Assembly: GCA_945861085.1 (NCBI GenBank)
Contig: OX244046.1
Coordinates: forward strand, 2,914,001 to 2,978,000
Source: Clostridioides difficile_D
Lineage (GTDB): Bacteria; Bacillota; Clostridia; Peptostreptococcales; Peptostreptococcaceae
Length of the DNA: 64,000 nt
Direction of reading: 5' to 3'
In this document: positions 45,280 to 59,311 of the stretch, piece by piece
Layout of the letters: each line of letters starts with the position of its first letter
Position numbering within the stretch: position 1 is the stretch's first letter
The notes under the pieces: model-generated
What the model was told of the DNA's origin: nothing
Database searches by the model: none
What the model saw: the letters and a program-made list of their open reading frames with translations, nothing else
Position numbers and translations under genes: made by a program

Positions 45280-47805
45280 CTAAGCACCTTCAACTATTTC
45301 TTCATAAAGTTTATCTAAATGTCTAACATATTCACGATATCCAGATTTATTCTTTAACTCACTTCTTAAATCTTCATATTTTTGTTTAAGTTCTTCAGCA
45401 CTCAACGAAGAAGATGATTCTTTCAATTCTTCTAATTTATAATCATAGTACTTATCATACATTGCTATATATGTATCAATAGATTTCTTAGCTAGCTCGT
45501 TACATTTTTCTTGTGCTTCTCCATATTGAGAATAATCACCTATCTTTATCTTATAATACCCATTTTCTTGAATTATTGTTGAAGAAATACCTTTAGCCTC
45601 ATATTCTTTTGCTGTTTCTTTTGCTGTTTTTTCAACTTTAAGTGAACCTGCATAAACAGTATAATATACACCTTTACCATCTTTATATGCTTCCATTTCC
45701 TTTGCCTTCTTTTCAGCTTTTTCTTTTTCTTGAGCCTCTTTTTCAGCTTTTGCCTTTTCTTCTGCTTCTTTTTTCTCTTTTTCAGCTTTTGCTTTTTTCT
45801 CTTCTTCAGTTAGTTTATTGTTAGCTTGTTGCTGAGTTGATGTTTTTGGAACAACATCTTTATCATTTTTCTTATTATTACCTACTGTTATAAAGTATCC
45901 CACACCAACAATCGCTACTATAACTACTGCTATAATAGTTTCTTTCAATCTACTCTTCTTAGAAACAATTTCTTCATCATCTATATAATCATCTTTATCT
46001 GATACATAATTTTTCATTTCTGTCTTACGTTCTTTAGACTTGTCTTTAGAAGAATGTTTAGATTTTTTATTACCTTTTTCTTTCTTATTAATAGGTATTA
46101 CTACTGATTTTTCATTTTCTAATTTTTCTTCTTTTGTTTCTTTTACTATTTCCTCTTTTAAGTTCTTACTTTCTTTTTCAGGCTTAAGTTCACTATCTAA
46201 AAATACTTTTTCATCTAAATCGTTATTTATTGGTTTTTCTATTTTTACACTGCGTTCTTCCTCTATCTTTTGATTTACTTCTTTTACTTCTTCTTGCTTT
46301 ATTTCTTCTAATTCTTCTTGATTATTTTCAATAGTTTTATCTAAAATTACATCAGAAGAAATGTTATTTAAATTATTTTCTTCTTGTTCAATTTCTTCTT
46401 CTAAATTATCTTTTTTAATAAATCCAAATAACTTAGCTTTCTTTTTACTCTTTTTATTTTCTGATTCAATTATATCTTCTTTATTGATATTATACTCTTT
46501 GTCTGTATTGTCTTTATCTTCTACAACATCACCTATATTTTCATTATGACTAGTAGTTTCTTTGTTAGTCTCTTCTTCAACATCATCTTCTATAGAAATA
46601 CTACTTCTAAAACAAATATCTTTATCTGCATTTTTTATCATATAAATATATTCTTCAATATCTATATCTTTGTTTCTTCTAGTTCTTTTTGATGCAATCT
46701 CATGATTTTCTAACTCATTATAGTTATCTTTTATTAGATTATGTGCTTCATTCCAAGTATCTTCGCTAATTTCTGTTTTATTTTTAATTACATAGTCTAC
46801 AAATTCCTTAAAATTTTCAGCACCAAATTCTCCAATTATAGTTAGCCTCATTGCACCTTCTATAAGGTCTCTATTTCTTCTCTTTAAAAATTCTAATGCA
46901 ACTGTTGCGCAAGCAAAATCCTTAATAACCTCTTTACCAAAACCATATCCTTCAACAGAATGAAGTTCTTCTAATCCACACAACTTTTTATATTCATTGT
47001 GTATTGTTTGAGATATAATTTCATTATTTAAGCTATTTAACTTATCCATAAACTTGGATTCTATATCATTTGTTTTTGATTCTTGTTCTACTTTTGAATT
47101 TTTAACCTCACTTAATAACACATCATTTTCTGAATTATCCTTACCTAATTGTAAATCTTCAATTTCTGTTGCTTTTATTTCTACTCTGTCTTGTTCATTA
47201 TTTTCTTCCACACTCTTAGGTACTACATCTTTGTTACTAGCTAATATTTTATTTACACAGAATATGATTTCTCTTTTTAATTCTCTTTTAGCATCTGCTT
47301 GATTTTTAAGAAATAAATTTCCACATTCTTTCTTTTCTAAACTTATTTTTCTAAGTGATATGTTAAGAAGGTCTTTATATAGGTTTAAAACCTTATAATC
47401 CTTTTCTAAACGTCTTCTTCTCTCTGATAGTTCCATTTTATCGTAGGCTAAGAAACTATTTAAATCATTGGCTTTTAGAGAGTCTAATCCTTCTTTCATT
47501 GCCTTATTTACATACTTTCTACATTTTGCTGTAGTTAATTCTAAATCCTTTTCTAACTCATCTATTTCAGGTATGTACTTATCTACTATCCATTTGCCAA
47601 TAAGTGGTTCTGTATTTCTTGCTAACGTCTTATAAAACAATATATTAAATTTTAAAAGCTCAGCATATTTTGCTTCATTAAATTCTACTTTTTCAAATTT
47701 CTTTTCCAAAACACCATCTAATTTTTCATTTATTTTAGACTCTTGTTTTAAAAAACTTGCTGTGACATTTAAAACAGTGTTTCTTATTATATTATTTTCA
47801 CTCAA
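45280..47805 (-). CDS. mldA: MldA: SPOR-domain midcell division protein
   Basis: 841 residues, probably from TTG 47805 (AAGGAG 7 nt upstream; the GTG at 47814 overlaps the SD). A long cytoplasmic N-terminus (about 1-645) is helical, with a highly acidic/basic low-complexity stretch from about 400 on. One membrane helix (ETIIAVVIVAIVGVGYFITV, about 652-671), a Lys/Glu/Ala-rich coiled coil (about 700-745), then an external SPOR domain (about 752-815, GVYYTVYAGSLKVEKTAKETA). SPOR domains bind denuded glycan at division sites. Recalled literature names it mldA. Confidence 0.88.
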   Translation of the reverse strand: MSENNIIRNTVLNVTASFLKQESKINEKLDGVLEKKFEKVEFNEAKYAELLKFNILFYKTLARNTEPLIGKWIVDKYIPEIDELEKDLELTTAKCRKYVNKAMKEGLDSLKANDLNSFLAYDKMELSERRRRLEKDYKVLNLYKDLLNISLRKISLEKKECGNLFLKNQADAKRELKREIIFCVNKILASNKDVVPKSVEENNEQDRVEIKATEIEDLQLGKDNSENDVLLSEVKNSKVEQESKTNDIESKFMDKLNSLNNEIISQTIHNEYKKLCGLEELHSVEGYGFGKEVIKDFACATVALEFLKRRNRDLIEGAMRLTIIGEFGAENFKEFVDYVIKNKTEISEDTWNEAHNLIKDNYNELENHEIASKRTRRNKDIDIEEYIYMIKNADKDICFRSSISIEDDVEEETNKETTSHNENIGDVVEDKDNTDKEYNINKEDIIESENKKSKKKAKLFGFIKKDNLEEEIEQEENNLNNISSDVILDKTIENNQEELEEIKQEEVKEVNQKIEEERSVKIEKPINNDLDEKVFLDSELKPEKESKNLKEEIVKETKEEKLENEKSVVIPINKKEKGNKKSKHSSKDKSKERKTEMKNYVSDKDDYIDDEEIVSKKSRLKETIIAVVIVAIVGVGYFITVGNNKKNDKDVVPKTSTQQQANNKLTEEEKKAKAEKEKKEAEEKAKAEKEAQEKEKAEKKAKEMEAYKDGKGVYYTVYAGSLKVEKTAKETAKEYEAKGISSTIIQENGYYKIKIGDYSQYGEAQEKCNELAKKSIDTYIAMYDKYYDYKLEELKESSSSLSAEELKQKYEDLRSELKNKSGYREYVRHLDKLYEEIVEGA

Positions 47806-48050
47806 AACCTTCACTCCTTAAATCAATTATTTTATTGTAATATTTACATTGTGCAAAATTGCTAATTTGATTATGATATTTAAATAATTATTTACTAAAT
47901 TTGCTACATCTTATATCATATCATATTATTTACATCATTTTACTTTTTCTTTTTATATCTCTCTTATATTATACCATTTTTAATATCTGTACTAACTTAT
48001 ATTACAATATTCCTCAAAATTTTAAAAGTAGATTAGACAAATTTGCAAAT

Positions 48051-48080
48051 AAAAAAACATCAGTTTAAACTGATGTTTTG
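48051..48080 (-). terminator. Terminator of rnpB
   Basis: AAAACATCAGTTTAAACTGATGTTTT is a perfect stem; TTTTTTT follows on the minus strand. It lies about 20 nt after the RNase P RNA 3' end. Confidence 0.9.
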
Positions 48081-48097
48081 ACACTATCAAAAGAATT

Positions 48098-48440
48098 AAG
48101 CAAGTCTATAAGCGGAGTTCTGTATTAGATAATCATCTTTCTAGGCCTATTGTCACCAATAAGCTCAAGCGACCTACCTACCGGAGAGTACGAGCAGCAC
48201 TCTTCATTCCTATCTTGGTCTTGCTCCAGGTGGGGTTTACATAGCCAACTAGTCACCTAGCTGCTGGTGAGCTCTTACCTCGCCTTTCCATCCTTACCAC
48301 ATAAGTGGCGGTTTATTTCTGTTGCACTATCCTTAGGATCGCTCCCACTAGGCGTTACCTAGCACCCTGCTCTATGGAGCTCCGACTTTCCTCATGTAAG
48401 ACTACATGCGATTATCTGGCTTACTTAATATTTATTTTAC
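48098..48440 (-). ncRNA. rnpB: RNase P RNA
   Basis: On the minus strand the conserved blocks GAGGAAAGTCGGAGCTCC and AGGGTGCTAGGTAACGCC are near the 5' end, with GAGAGTACGAGCAGCAC complement and ACAATAGGCCTAGAAAGATGA near the 3' end. The outer helix GATAATCGC/GATTATC is present. It is the ribozyme that trims tRNA 5' leaders. It has a consensus promoter upstream and a terminator after it. The exact ends are estimated. Confidence 0.95.
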
Positions 48441-48446
48441 TTAGTT

Positions 48447-48475
48447 ATGTTAACATAAATTCTTTAATATGTCAA
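48447..48475 (-). promoter_or_regulatory. Sigma-A promoter of rnpB
   Basis: Minus strand TTGACA (48475-48470), a 17-nt spacer and TAACAT (48452-48447). Confidence 0.75.
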
Positions 48476-48558
48476 AGTAATATTATACTAAAAATTTAAA
48501 TTTCTTCAAAAATAGTGTAATATAGGTATATAAACTATTTTTAAATTGAGGTGAAATA

Positions 48559-49236
48559 TTGAAAAAATTATATAGACCAATAATTAACATTATACTAATA
48601 TTAGTAATACTTTACAGTGGATTTAATATATACTCAAAACTTACCAAATACAATCATGACACTAAAACATCCTCAGAACTTCAAGAAAAAGAAGACAAAA
48701 AAGAGGACTTAGCAAAAATTAACAGTGATTTTAAATTTTGGCTTTCTGTTGAGAATACAAATATAAACTATCCAGTTGTACAATCTAAAGATAACTCTTA
48801 CTACCTTAACAAAGATTTTTATAAAAAAGATTCTATTTCAGGTACATTGTTTATGGATTATAGAAACAAATCTCTTGACGACCAAAATGTCATAATATAT
48901 GGACATAATATGAAAAATAAAACTATGTTCAATAACCTAAATAAGTTTAAAGATAATAACTTCTTTAAAGAAAATAATCAAATAAAAATAACGTTGAATG
49001 GAAAAGAATTTTTATATGATGTTTTTTCTGCTTATATTGTAGAATCAGATTACGATTATCTAAAAACAAATTTTAACAATGAATTAGATTATCAAAATTA
49101 TATAAATGATATTACTTCTAAATCATTATACAAATCACCTATTAAGGTAAATAGTAGCGATAAAATAGTTACACTTTCTACATGTACTTATGAATTTGAT
49201 GACGCAAGAATGGTGATTCATGGTAGATTAGTTTAA
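48559..49236 (+). CDS. srtB: Class B sortase
   Basis: 225 residues: one N-terminal membrane anchor (about 7-24), then the sortase B domain. Catalytic His in YGHNMKNKTMF, Cys in TLSTCTYEF and Arg in ARMVIHGRL, the standard triad. In C. difficile SrtB anchors (S/P)PXTG-type proteins to peptidoglycan. It starts at TTG 48559 (GAGGTG 5 nt upstream). The gene is alone, divergent from rnpB and followed by a terminator; no sortase substrate is encoded nearby. Confidence 0.94.
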   Translation: MKKLYRPIINIILILVILYSGFNIYSKLTKYNHDTKTSSELQEKEDKKEDLAKINSDFKFWLSVENTNINYPVVQSKDNSYYLNKDFYKKDSISGTLFMDYRNKSLDDQNVIIYGHNMKNKTMFNNLNKFKDNNFFKENNQIKITLNGKEFLYDVFSAYIVESDYDYLKTNFNNELDYQNYINDITSKSLYKSPIKVNSSDKIVTLSTCTYEFDDARMVIHGRLV

Positions 49237-49244
49237 GACTTACA

Positions 49245-49286
49245 GGCACAGTTTAAAACAATAACTTTAAACTGTGTCATTTTTTA
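49245..49286 (+). terminator. Terminator of srtB
   Basis: ACAGTTTAAA, 8-nt loop, TTTAAACTGT, then a T run. Confidence 0.85.
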
Positions 49287-49349
49287 TGCCTATAACTTAT
49301 AAATTATACTGCTAAAAGTATATAATATAAAATAATAAGCAAATTAAAC

Positions 49350-49386
49350 AATAAAAAAAGACTATGTTAAAAAACATAGTCTTTAC
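49350..49386 (-). terminator. Terminator of the rRNA-tRNA operon
   Basis: Minus strand AAAGACTATGTT, a short loop, AACATAGTCTTT and TTTTTTT directly behind the tRNA gene. Confidence 0.88.
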
Positions 49387-49461
49387 TGGAGCTGGTGATA
49401 GGAATCGAACCTACAACCTGCTGATTACAAGTCAGCTGCTCTACCGTTGAGCCACACCAGC
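49387..49461 (-). tRNA. tRNA-Thr (anticodon TGT)
   Basis: A 75-nt tRNA with the CCA encoded. The acceptor stem GCTGGTG pairs with CACCAGC, and the anticodon stem-loop is GCTGA-CTTGTAA-TCAGC, giving TGT. The T loop GGTTCGATTCC is intact. It closes the rRNA operon, where a 5S gene would be expected. Confidence 0.95.
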
Positions 49462-49556
49462 ATACTTATTTTATTATAAATTAATAAAACTAATTTATTA
49501 GAGTTAACACTCTAAAAACTGCACATATATCTTAATGAATGAACATCAAATAAATA

Positions 49557-54238
<4,682 letters not shown>

Positions 54239-54397
54239 AAGTTTATCAGGCTCAGATACTATTGTTATCAAAATATCTGGCTTTATGGTTTGTTTCTTGT
54301 TTATAAATTAACCTACTGTTTAATTTTCAAAGTTCATTTCATTCAACTAACTTCTTTGTGCTTGTCATTTCTTTACTTCTTATCGAGCACATTTATT

Positions 54398-54426
54398 ATA
54401 ATAACACCTTATCATAAGATGGTCAA
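54398..54426 (-). promoter_or_regulatory. rRNA operon promoter
   Basis: Minus strand TTGACC (54426-54421), a 17-nt spacer and TATTAT (54403-54398), giving a leader of about 150 nt before 16S. The rest of the 54239-54579 gap is AT-rich, with no 5S or tRNA gene. Confidence 0.75.
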
Positions 54427-54579
54427 CTATTTTTTTATTTTTTTCTTAAATTTATTGATTATTCACCCTTTGTCATACTATTGTGACTTTATTTTTAAAG
54501 ATGTAACTATTATTAATAACAGTTTACAATTATAATAATACTATATGTAATTGTTATTAATTCAGAAAGGAGCTTCAAA

Positions 54580-55518
54580 ATGTTTAGAAAAGTATTATAT
54601 TCTTTAACACTACTTTCTATAGCTATTTTTTTTATTGTTGGATGTTCAAATTCACAAAACAAACAAAACACAAATCAAAATAAGGAAACACAATCACAAG
54701 AAGATACTGAAAAAATAGATAGTAGTAAAGACACTTCCAATGTAGTCGTTTCAGACGGGACAGATAAAACATCAAAAGATACTACTAATAATGCTAATAA
54801 CAAACTAGATGTATCCTCTTTAGATAACACCGCTCTTGATTGGTTTTATATACCAAATAATAAACATGAAACCCCAGAAGTAAATACTGACATTGGCTTT
54901 AAATTTTCTGACTATGATGCTATATACAATGGACCTACAAAAGATGGTCAGAAAACATTATATCTTACATTTGATGAAGGTTATGAAAATGGATACACTC
55001 CAAAGATACTTGATATTTTAAAACAAAATCAGGTTAAAGCAGTTTTTTTTGTTACATCTCCATACATAAAAGAAAATAAAGATTTAGTAAAAAGAATGGT
55101 TTCTGAGGGGCATATAGTTGGAAATCATAGTAAAACGCATCCATCTATGCCAACAAAAACAAGTAATCTAAAAAACTTTAATGAGGAATTCTATGATGTT
55201 GAAAGACTCTACAAGGATGTAACTGGAAAAGATATGGTTAAATTTTTTAGACCTCCTATGGGCAAATACTCAGAGAAAAGCTTGGCAATGACTAAAAATT
55301 TAGGATACAAGACTGTATTCTGGAGTTTTGCATACAGGGACTGGGACACTGAAAAACAACCATCACATGAAGAAGCAACAAAGAAAATAATGGATAATCT
55401 ACATGATGGTTCGATTTTATTATTACATGCAGTTTCCAAAACTAGTACAGAAATTTTAAATGATTTTATATCAGATGCAAGAAAGCTAGGATATGAATTT
55501 GAACTATTAAAGTATTGA
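54580..55518 (+). CDS. pdaA2: PdaA-type polysaccharide deacetylase lipoprotein (muramic-delta-lactam pathway)
   Basis: 312 residues. Lipoprotein signal peptide (IVGC, acylated Cys about 22), a Ser/Thr/Asn-rich linker to about 80, then a NodB domain. The metal motif is LTFDEGYENGYTPKILD, with Glu for the second Asp as in PdaA, then GNHSKTHPSMP (His-x3-His), FFRPPMGKYSE and LLHAVSKTS. PdaA enzymes N-deacetylate muramic acid so that spore cortex lactam can form. By gene order it corresponds to the second PdaA paralogue recalled in C. difficile. AGAAAGGAG SD. Confidence 0.87.
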   Translation: MFRKVLYSLTLLSIAIFFIVGCSNSQNKQNTNQNKETQSQEDTEKIDSSKDTSNVVVSDGTDKTSKDTTNNANNKLDVSSLDNTALDWFYIPNNKHETPEVNTDIGFKFSDYDAIYNGPTKDGQKTLYLTFDEGYENGYTPKILDILKQNQVKAVFFVTSPYIKENKDLVKRMVSEGHIVGNHSKTHPSMPTKTSNLKNFNEEFYDVERLYKDVTGKDMVKFFRPPMGKYSEKSLAMTKNLGYKTVFWSFAYRDWDTEKQPSHEEATKKIMDNLHDGSILLLHAVSKTSTEILNDFISDARKLGYEFELLKY

Positions 55519-55618
55519 TATTTATAATTACATCTAAAGTCTACAAGCTAACATAGTTAGTATAGTATAATAAAAAAATATTCTTCTATACAAATAATAT
55601 TAATAAAATATCAATAAA

Positions 55619-55683
55619 AAATAGATGTATGGCTTAACATTAATAAAATCATTATTATAAATTATAGCTATACATCTATTTTT
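55619..55683. terminator. Bidirectional terminator
   Basis: AAAAATAGATGTATGGCT and its near complement AGCTATACATCTATTTTT around a 30-nt loop, between convergent genes. Confidence 0.8.
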
Positions 55684-55710
55684 AAACTGTATAATTAGTA
55701 TTTACGTTGA

Positions 55711-57084
55711 TTAGATAATAAACATTGCTACTATAGTTGTTACAATCAGTCCAGTTATAACTGGTACAAAATTTCGTTTTGCCAATTCTATAGGGCTAAC
55801 TCCACAAATTGCTGCTGCTGAAATAAGTCCCCAAGGAACTAGACATCCTCCACCTACCCAGATACCACTGATTTGTCCTAATGCAGCTAATGCACCGACA
55901 CTTGCATTGATAGCAGTTCCAAACACAGAAGCAAGTGAACCTACTAATGAAATTCCAGAAAATCCAGAACCATCAAGCCCAGTTATTGCTCCTACTACAG
56001 TTTCTATGCCTGATACAGCAAATTTATTAAGTGGTATTGTTTGAGAAAGAGCTATACCTATATCTGATAATAAGCCTTGTGAGCCTGGTGTTAATACCTT
56101 TCCAAACACACCTGTCAAAGGTGAAACTTCACCCATATAGAAAAATGCTGCTATTGGTATAATTGCCCCAAATATTTTTATACCAAATACAAAACCATCA
56201 ATTATATTCTCACATACATTTTCAAGACTATCTTTGCCAAAATTTATAGTATTTATAATGATTATTAAAAATACTGCTGTTCCACCCAAAAGAGCTGATG
56301 CATCTCCTCCTTTTAGGTCAAATACATACATGGCAATTATATCAGCAAGAAATCCTAAAGCTACTAAAATAGTTGCTATTTTAGATTTTCCATTAAACTC
56401 TTCTACTTCTTCATCTTCAAACTCTTTTAATTCCTCTCTAAACATACCTTTGTTAATATCTCTTTTCAATGTATAAAATGCCATAGATATGGTTACTATT
56501 CCCATCACCCAAAACAAAATCATACCATCATTTATAACATATGATACTGCAACACCTGCTGCACCAGCTGTTATACTTGGAGCCCCTTGAATAACAAAGT
56601 CTGTAGACAAAGCAAGACCATGACCAAATAAATTTAATGCTACTGCAACACCAATTGCTGGTAATTCAGCTCTCATAGCAACAGGTAAAAATACAGCTCC
56701 GACTAAGGCAACAGCTGGAGTTGGCCAGAAAAACCAAGAAAGAACTAACATAACAAATCCAGTTACAAAAAATGCTGTATTAGAATTTTTTATAACTCTT
56801 GAAAATGGTCTTACCATATACTGTATAGCATTATTAGCTTCTAAAGCTTTAGATAACGCAACCATAATAGCTATAATTAATATAATTGGTCCCAACTCAT
56901 TTAAAGATATAATAAAAGAGTTAAATACTGATGTTATAGCACCAAAAATATTTTTTTCAAAGAACAATCCCATGAAAAAAACACCTAATATACATGGTAC
57001 TATTGTATCCTTTTTCATAATCATAGTAATTAATATAATTACCATAAATATAATGTAAATATAATGTGCTCCTGTCAAAACCAT
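55711..57084 (-). CDS. Ion-transporter-superfamily permease
   Basis: 457 residues, about 11-12 membrane helices and a conserved acidic cytoplasmic loop (EELKEFEDEEVEEFNGKSK, about 218-236). Re-entrant-like segments (WPTPAVALVGAVFLPVAM and GISLVGSLASVFGTAINAS) resemble the ion-transporter superfamily of gluconate/citrate/C4-dicarboxylate carriers. I cannot name the substrate. GGGGGAC precedes ATG 57084, 109 nt after the end of hexK. Confidence 0.75.
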   Translation of the reverse strand: MVLTGAHYIYIIFMVIILITMIMKKDTIVPCILGVFFMGLFFEKNIFGAITSVFNSFIISLNELGPIILIIAIMVALSKALEANNAIQYMVRPFSRVIKNSNTAFFVTGFVMLVLSWFFWPTPAVALVGAVFLPVAMRAELPAIGVAVALNLFGHGLALSTDFVIQGAPSITAGAAGVAVSYVINDGMILFWVMGIVTISMAFYTLKRDINKGMFREELKEFEDEEVEEFNGKSKIATILVALGFLADIIAMYVFDLKGGDASALLGGTAVFLIIIINTINFGKDSLENVCENIIDGFVFGIKIFGAIIPIAAFFYMGEVSPLTGVFGKVLTPGSQGLLSDIGIALSQTIPLNKFAVSGIETVVGAITGLDGSGFSGISLVGSLASVFGTAINASVGALAALGQISGIWVGGGCLVPWGLISAAAICGVSPIELAKRNFVPVITGLIVTTIVAMFII

Positions 57085-57193
57085 ATTATTATGTCCCCTT
57101 TTTCTAAGATAATAATATTATATGGTCTTATAAGTAAACTTGTTACTTGCTTACAGGTGTACAATAAAATTGCACAATATACAACTTAAGATT

Positions 57194-57445
57194 TTATGAT
57201 TTTTTTACTGGAATAGATATTTCAATAGAAAATTCTTTATCATCCGAGTCTACATTTATACTTCCATTATGATATGCAACTATTTTCTCACAATTCTTTA
57301 TACCAATTCCAAAACTTTCTACATTATTAGAAAAATTGTTCACTCTATTTTTTTGTATAATTAATAATTTAGAATCTTCCACTTTAATTAAAAATACTAT
57401 AGGTTTATCTCTTCTAGCATATTTTATTATATTAGAACATAAATT
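57194..57445 (-). CDS. hexK: HexK sensor histidine kinase, 3' exon (ATP-binding domain)
   Basis: 84 codons in the frame of the 5' exon once the IStron is removed. The exon junction rebuilds the ATPase N-box: RRIFD from exon 1 and NLCSNIIKYA from exon 2. Then comes ESFGIGIKNCEKIV (G-box type) and the usual end FSIEISIPVKKS. A clear DxGxG (G1) box is not seen (LLIIQKNRVNN), as in some VanS-like kinases. As a separate reading frame it would begin internally at GTG 57382 without an SD, so it is not an independent gene. Confidence 0.9.
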   Translation of the reverse strand, partial: NLCSNIIKYARRDKPIVFLIKVEDSKLLIIQKNRVNNFSNNVESFGIGIKNCEKIVAYHNGSINVDSDDKEFSIEISIPVKKS

Positions 57446-59311
57446 CTGAACCTCCCATGACTAAAGTCACAGGGTTCCTGCTTCATAGAATTTTGCATAC
57501 TAAAATATGTCTTACTAATTCTCCACAGGCTATCCCCGTAGTTCCTACGGTTCTTACATAAGTTATTTATTTTGAATTGTTATTAGTCTTAATCCTTCTT
57601 TTAATATATTTATACTTGCATTTATATCTCTATCGTGAATTTCATTACAACTAGGACAAATCCATTTTCTTATATTTAAGTCCTTAACTTCCTCGTTTTT
57701 ATACCCACATTTATTGCATATTTGTGAACTTGCAAAGAATTTACCTACCTTTACAATTTGTCTACCATACCAATTAGCCTTGTATTTTAATTGACGAATA
57801 AACTCTGACCATGACACATCAGAAATTAAGCGAGATAGTTTACGATTTCTAATCATATTCTTTACTTGTAAATCTTCTATGCAAATAATATCATTCTCTT
57901 TTATTAATTTAGTAGATAGTTTTTGTAGAAAATCCTTTCTTTGATTGGCTATATGTTCTTGAAGTCTTGCAACTTTCAATCTTGCTTTATTTCTATTTAA
58001 ACTACCGATTGTTTTTCTCGATAATTCTCTTTGTAATTTAGCAAGTTTGTTTAATGACTTCTTAAGATACTTAGGATTTTCTATAAATTCTCCACAACTT
58101 GAGACACAAAATTCTTTAATTCCTAAATCTAAACCTATCTGATTATTAGTATTTTCAAATACTTCAATATCTACATCAGTACAGCATAATGATACATAAT
58201 ATCTACCACTTGGTTCTTTAGATATAGTAGCATTAAGTATTCTACCTTGAGGTACTTGTTTATCCCTTATCTTAACCATACCAAGTTTAGGTAGTTTTAT
58301 ATGTTGACCACAATACATAATGTTTCCATTTGTAAAGTTAGTTTTATATGAAAATCTATTAGTTTTCTTTGATTTAAATTTAGGAAATCCTGCCTTTTTT
58401 TTAAAGAATTTTTCATATGCATTATCTAAATCTTTTAAGGCGTTTTGTAGTGAAAATTTGTCAGGTTCTTTAAGCCACTTTAAATCTTTTTTTAAATTGG
58501 TCAAATCAGAACTGCACTGTTTATAAGTAAAAGTTTCTTTATTGTTTTTATAAACTTCTATTCTTTTAGCAAGATATTTATTATATACAAATCTACAACA
58601 TCCAAAAGTTTTGTTAATTAACTCTTGCTGTTTTTTATTTGGATACATTCTAAACTTATATGCCTTTTCCACTACTATCACCTCACTTTAATTGTTTTTT
58701 CTGATTATTAATATATATATCTTTACCATGAGTCACTTCCATTTTTCATCACCCATTATAATATTAACAAACGTAATTATTTAAAACAATTATTTCGAAG
58801 GTTTTTATATTTATTTTTAAATAACATATGCAAGAACCGTAAGTCCTAACTTTTATCATTTTTGAGGTTGTCGTTCACATAAGTTCGCTACTACCTATGC
58901 AGTTCTCTTATGAACTTCTTACACTTTCATGCAAGCACAGACTATATCTTATCCTTCGGCATTATCCGTTAAGGTCTACCCACTTCCACTACCGATAGCT
59001 TGTAGTGTACTTCCCTCAAGAGGAATAGTCGTTGAAGTTTCTCCTATTCGGAGCTTACCTGCTGATTGCCCATTTTAAAGTACTTAGGGTTTAACCTTAT
59101 ACCATCTAACCAATTTTTTCTACTTTCGTAACTTTCACACTTAGGTTTATTTCATCCTTATGTTTTAGTTTGGTTAGCTTTAGGGGTTTTTAGCAATTCA
59201 AGTAGTATTGGATAGGTTCTATCCTATCTCTACATATAAGTTTCCCTATATGCTGACTATTTTAGCCACTAACTCATGACTAAAGTCACGAGTGTGTGTA
59301 GCTATTTTTTA
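57446..59311 (-). mobile_element. IStron copy B (complete, 1866 nt) inserted in hexK
   Basis: A complete group I intron/IS605 chimera. Its 5' end follows TTGAT (exon last base U, as group I introns need) and its last base is G. Core elements: GGGCAATCAGCAGGTAA near 59055-59071 and AAGATATAGTC near 58941-58952. Both ends carry an imperfect hairpin built on GTGACTTTAGTCA (about 59271-59292 and 57455-57475), like IS200/IS605 subterminal palindromes. The 117 nt after tnpB should encode the omegaRNA scaffold. No tnpA is present, so movement would need a transposase in trans. Confidence 0.93.
57563..58672 (-). CDS. tnpB: TnpB-family RNA-guided nuclease of IStron copy B
   Basis: 369 residues from GTG 58672 (SD AAGTGAGGTG, 6 nt); GTG 58681 is not shared with copy A. 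RuvC motifs: IGLDLGIKEF (Asp), IICIEDLQ (Glu) and CNEIHDRDINASINI (Asp). The zinc finger is CNKCGYKN...CPSC. N-terminal KAYKFRMYPNKKQQELINKTFG is typical of OrfB/TnpB. These nucleases use an omegaRNA to cut donor sites lacking the element next to the TAM (here TTGAT), which favours element retention. It looks intact. Confidence 0.95.
   Translation of the reverse strand: MEKAYKFRMYPNKKQQELINKTFGCCRFVYNKYLAKRIEVYKNNKETFTYKQCSSDLTNLKKDLKWLKEPDKFSLQNALKDLDNAYEKFFKKKAGFPKFKSKKTNRFSYKTNFTNGNIMYCGQHIKLPKLGMVKIRDKQVPQGRILNATISKEPSGRYYVSLCCTDVDIEVFENTNNQIGLDLGIKEFCVSSCGEFIENPKYLKKSLNKLAKLQRELSRKTIGSLNRNKARLKVARLQEHIANQRKDFLQKLSTKLIKENDIICIEDLQVKNMIRNRKLSRLISDVSWSEFIRQLKYKANWYGRQIVKVGKFFASSQICNKCGYKNEEVKDLNIRKWICPSCNEIHDRDINASINILKEGLRLITIQNK

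Noticed and set aside
46040..47302. Several + strand frames within mldA
   Set aside because: They are antisense shadows of the Lys/Glu-rich low-complexity region.
57194..57382. Small independent gene with a kinase-like C-terminus
   Set aside because: It has no SD and only an internal GTG; its frame continues upstream to the IStron border and joins hexK exon 1 exactly.
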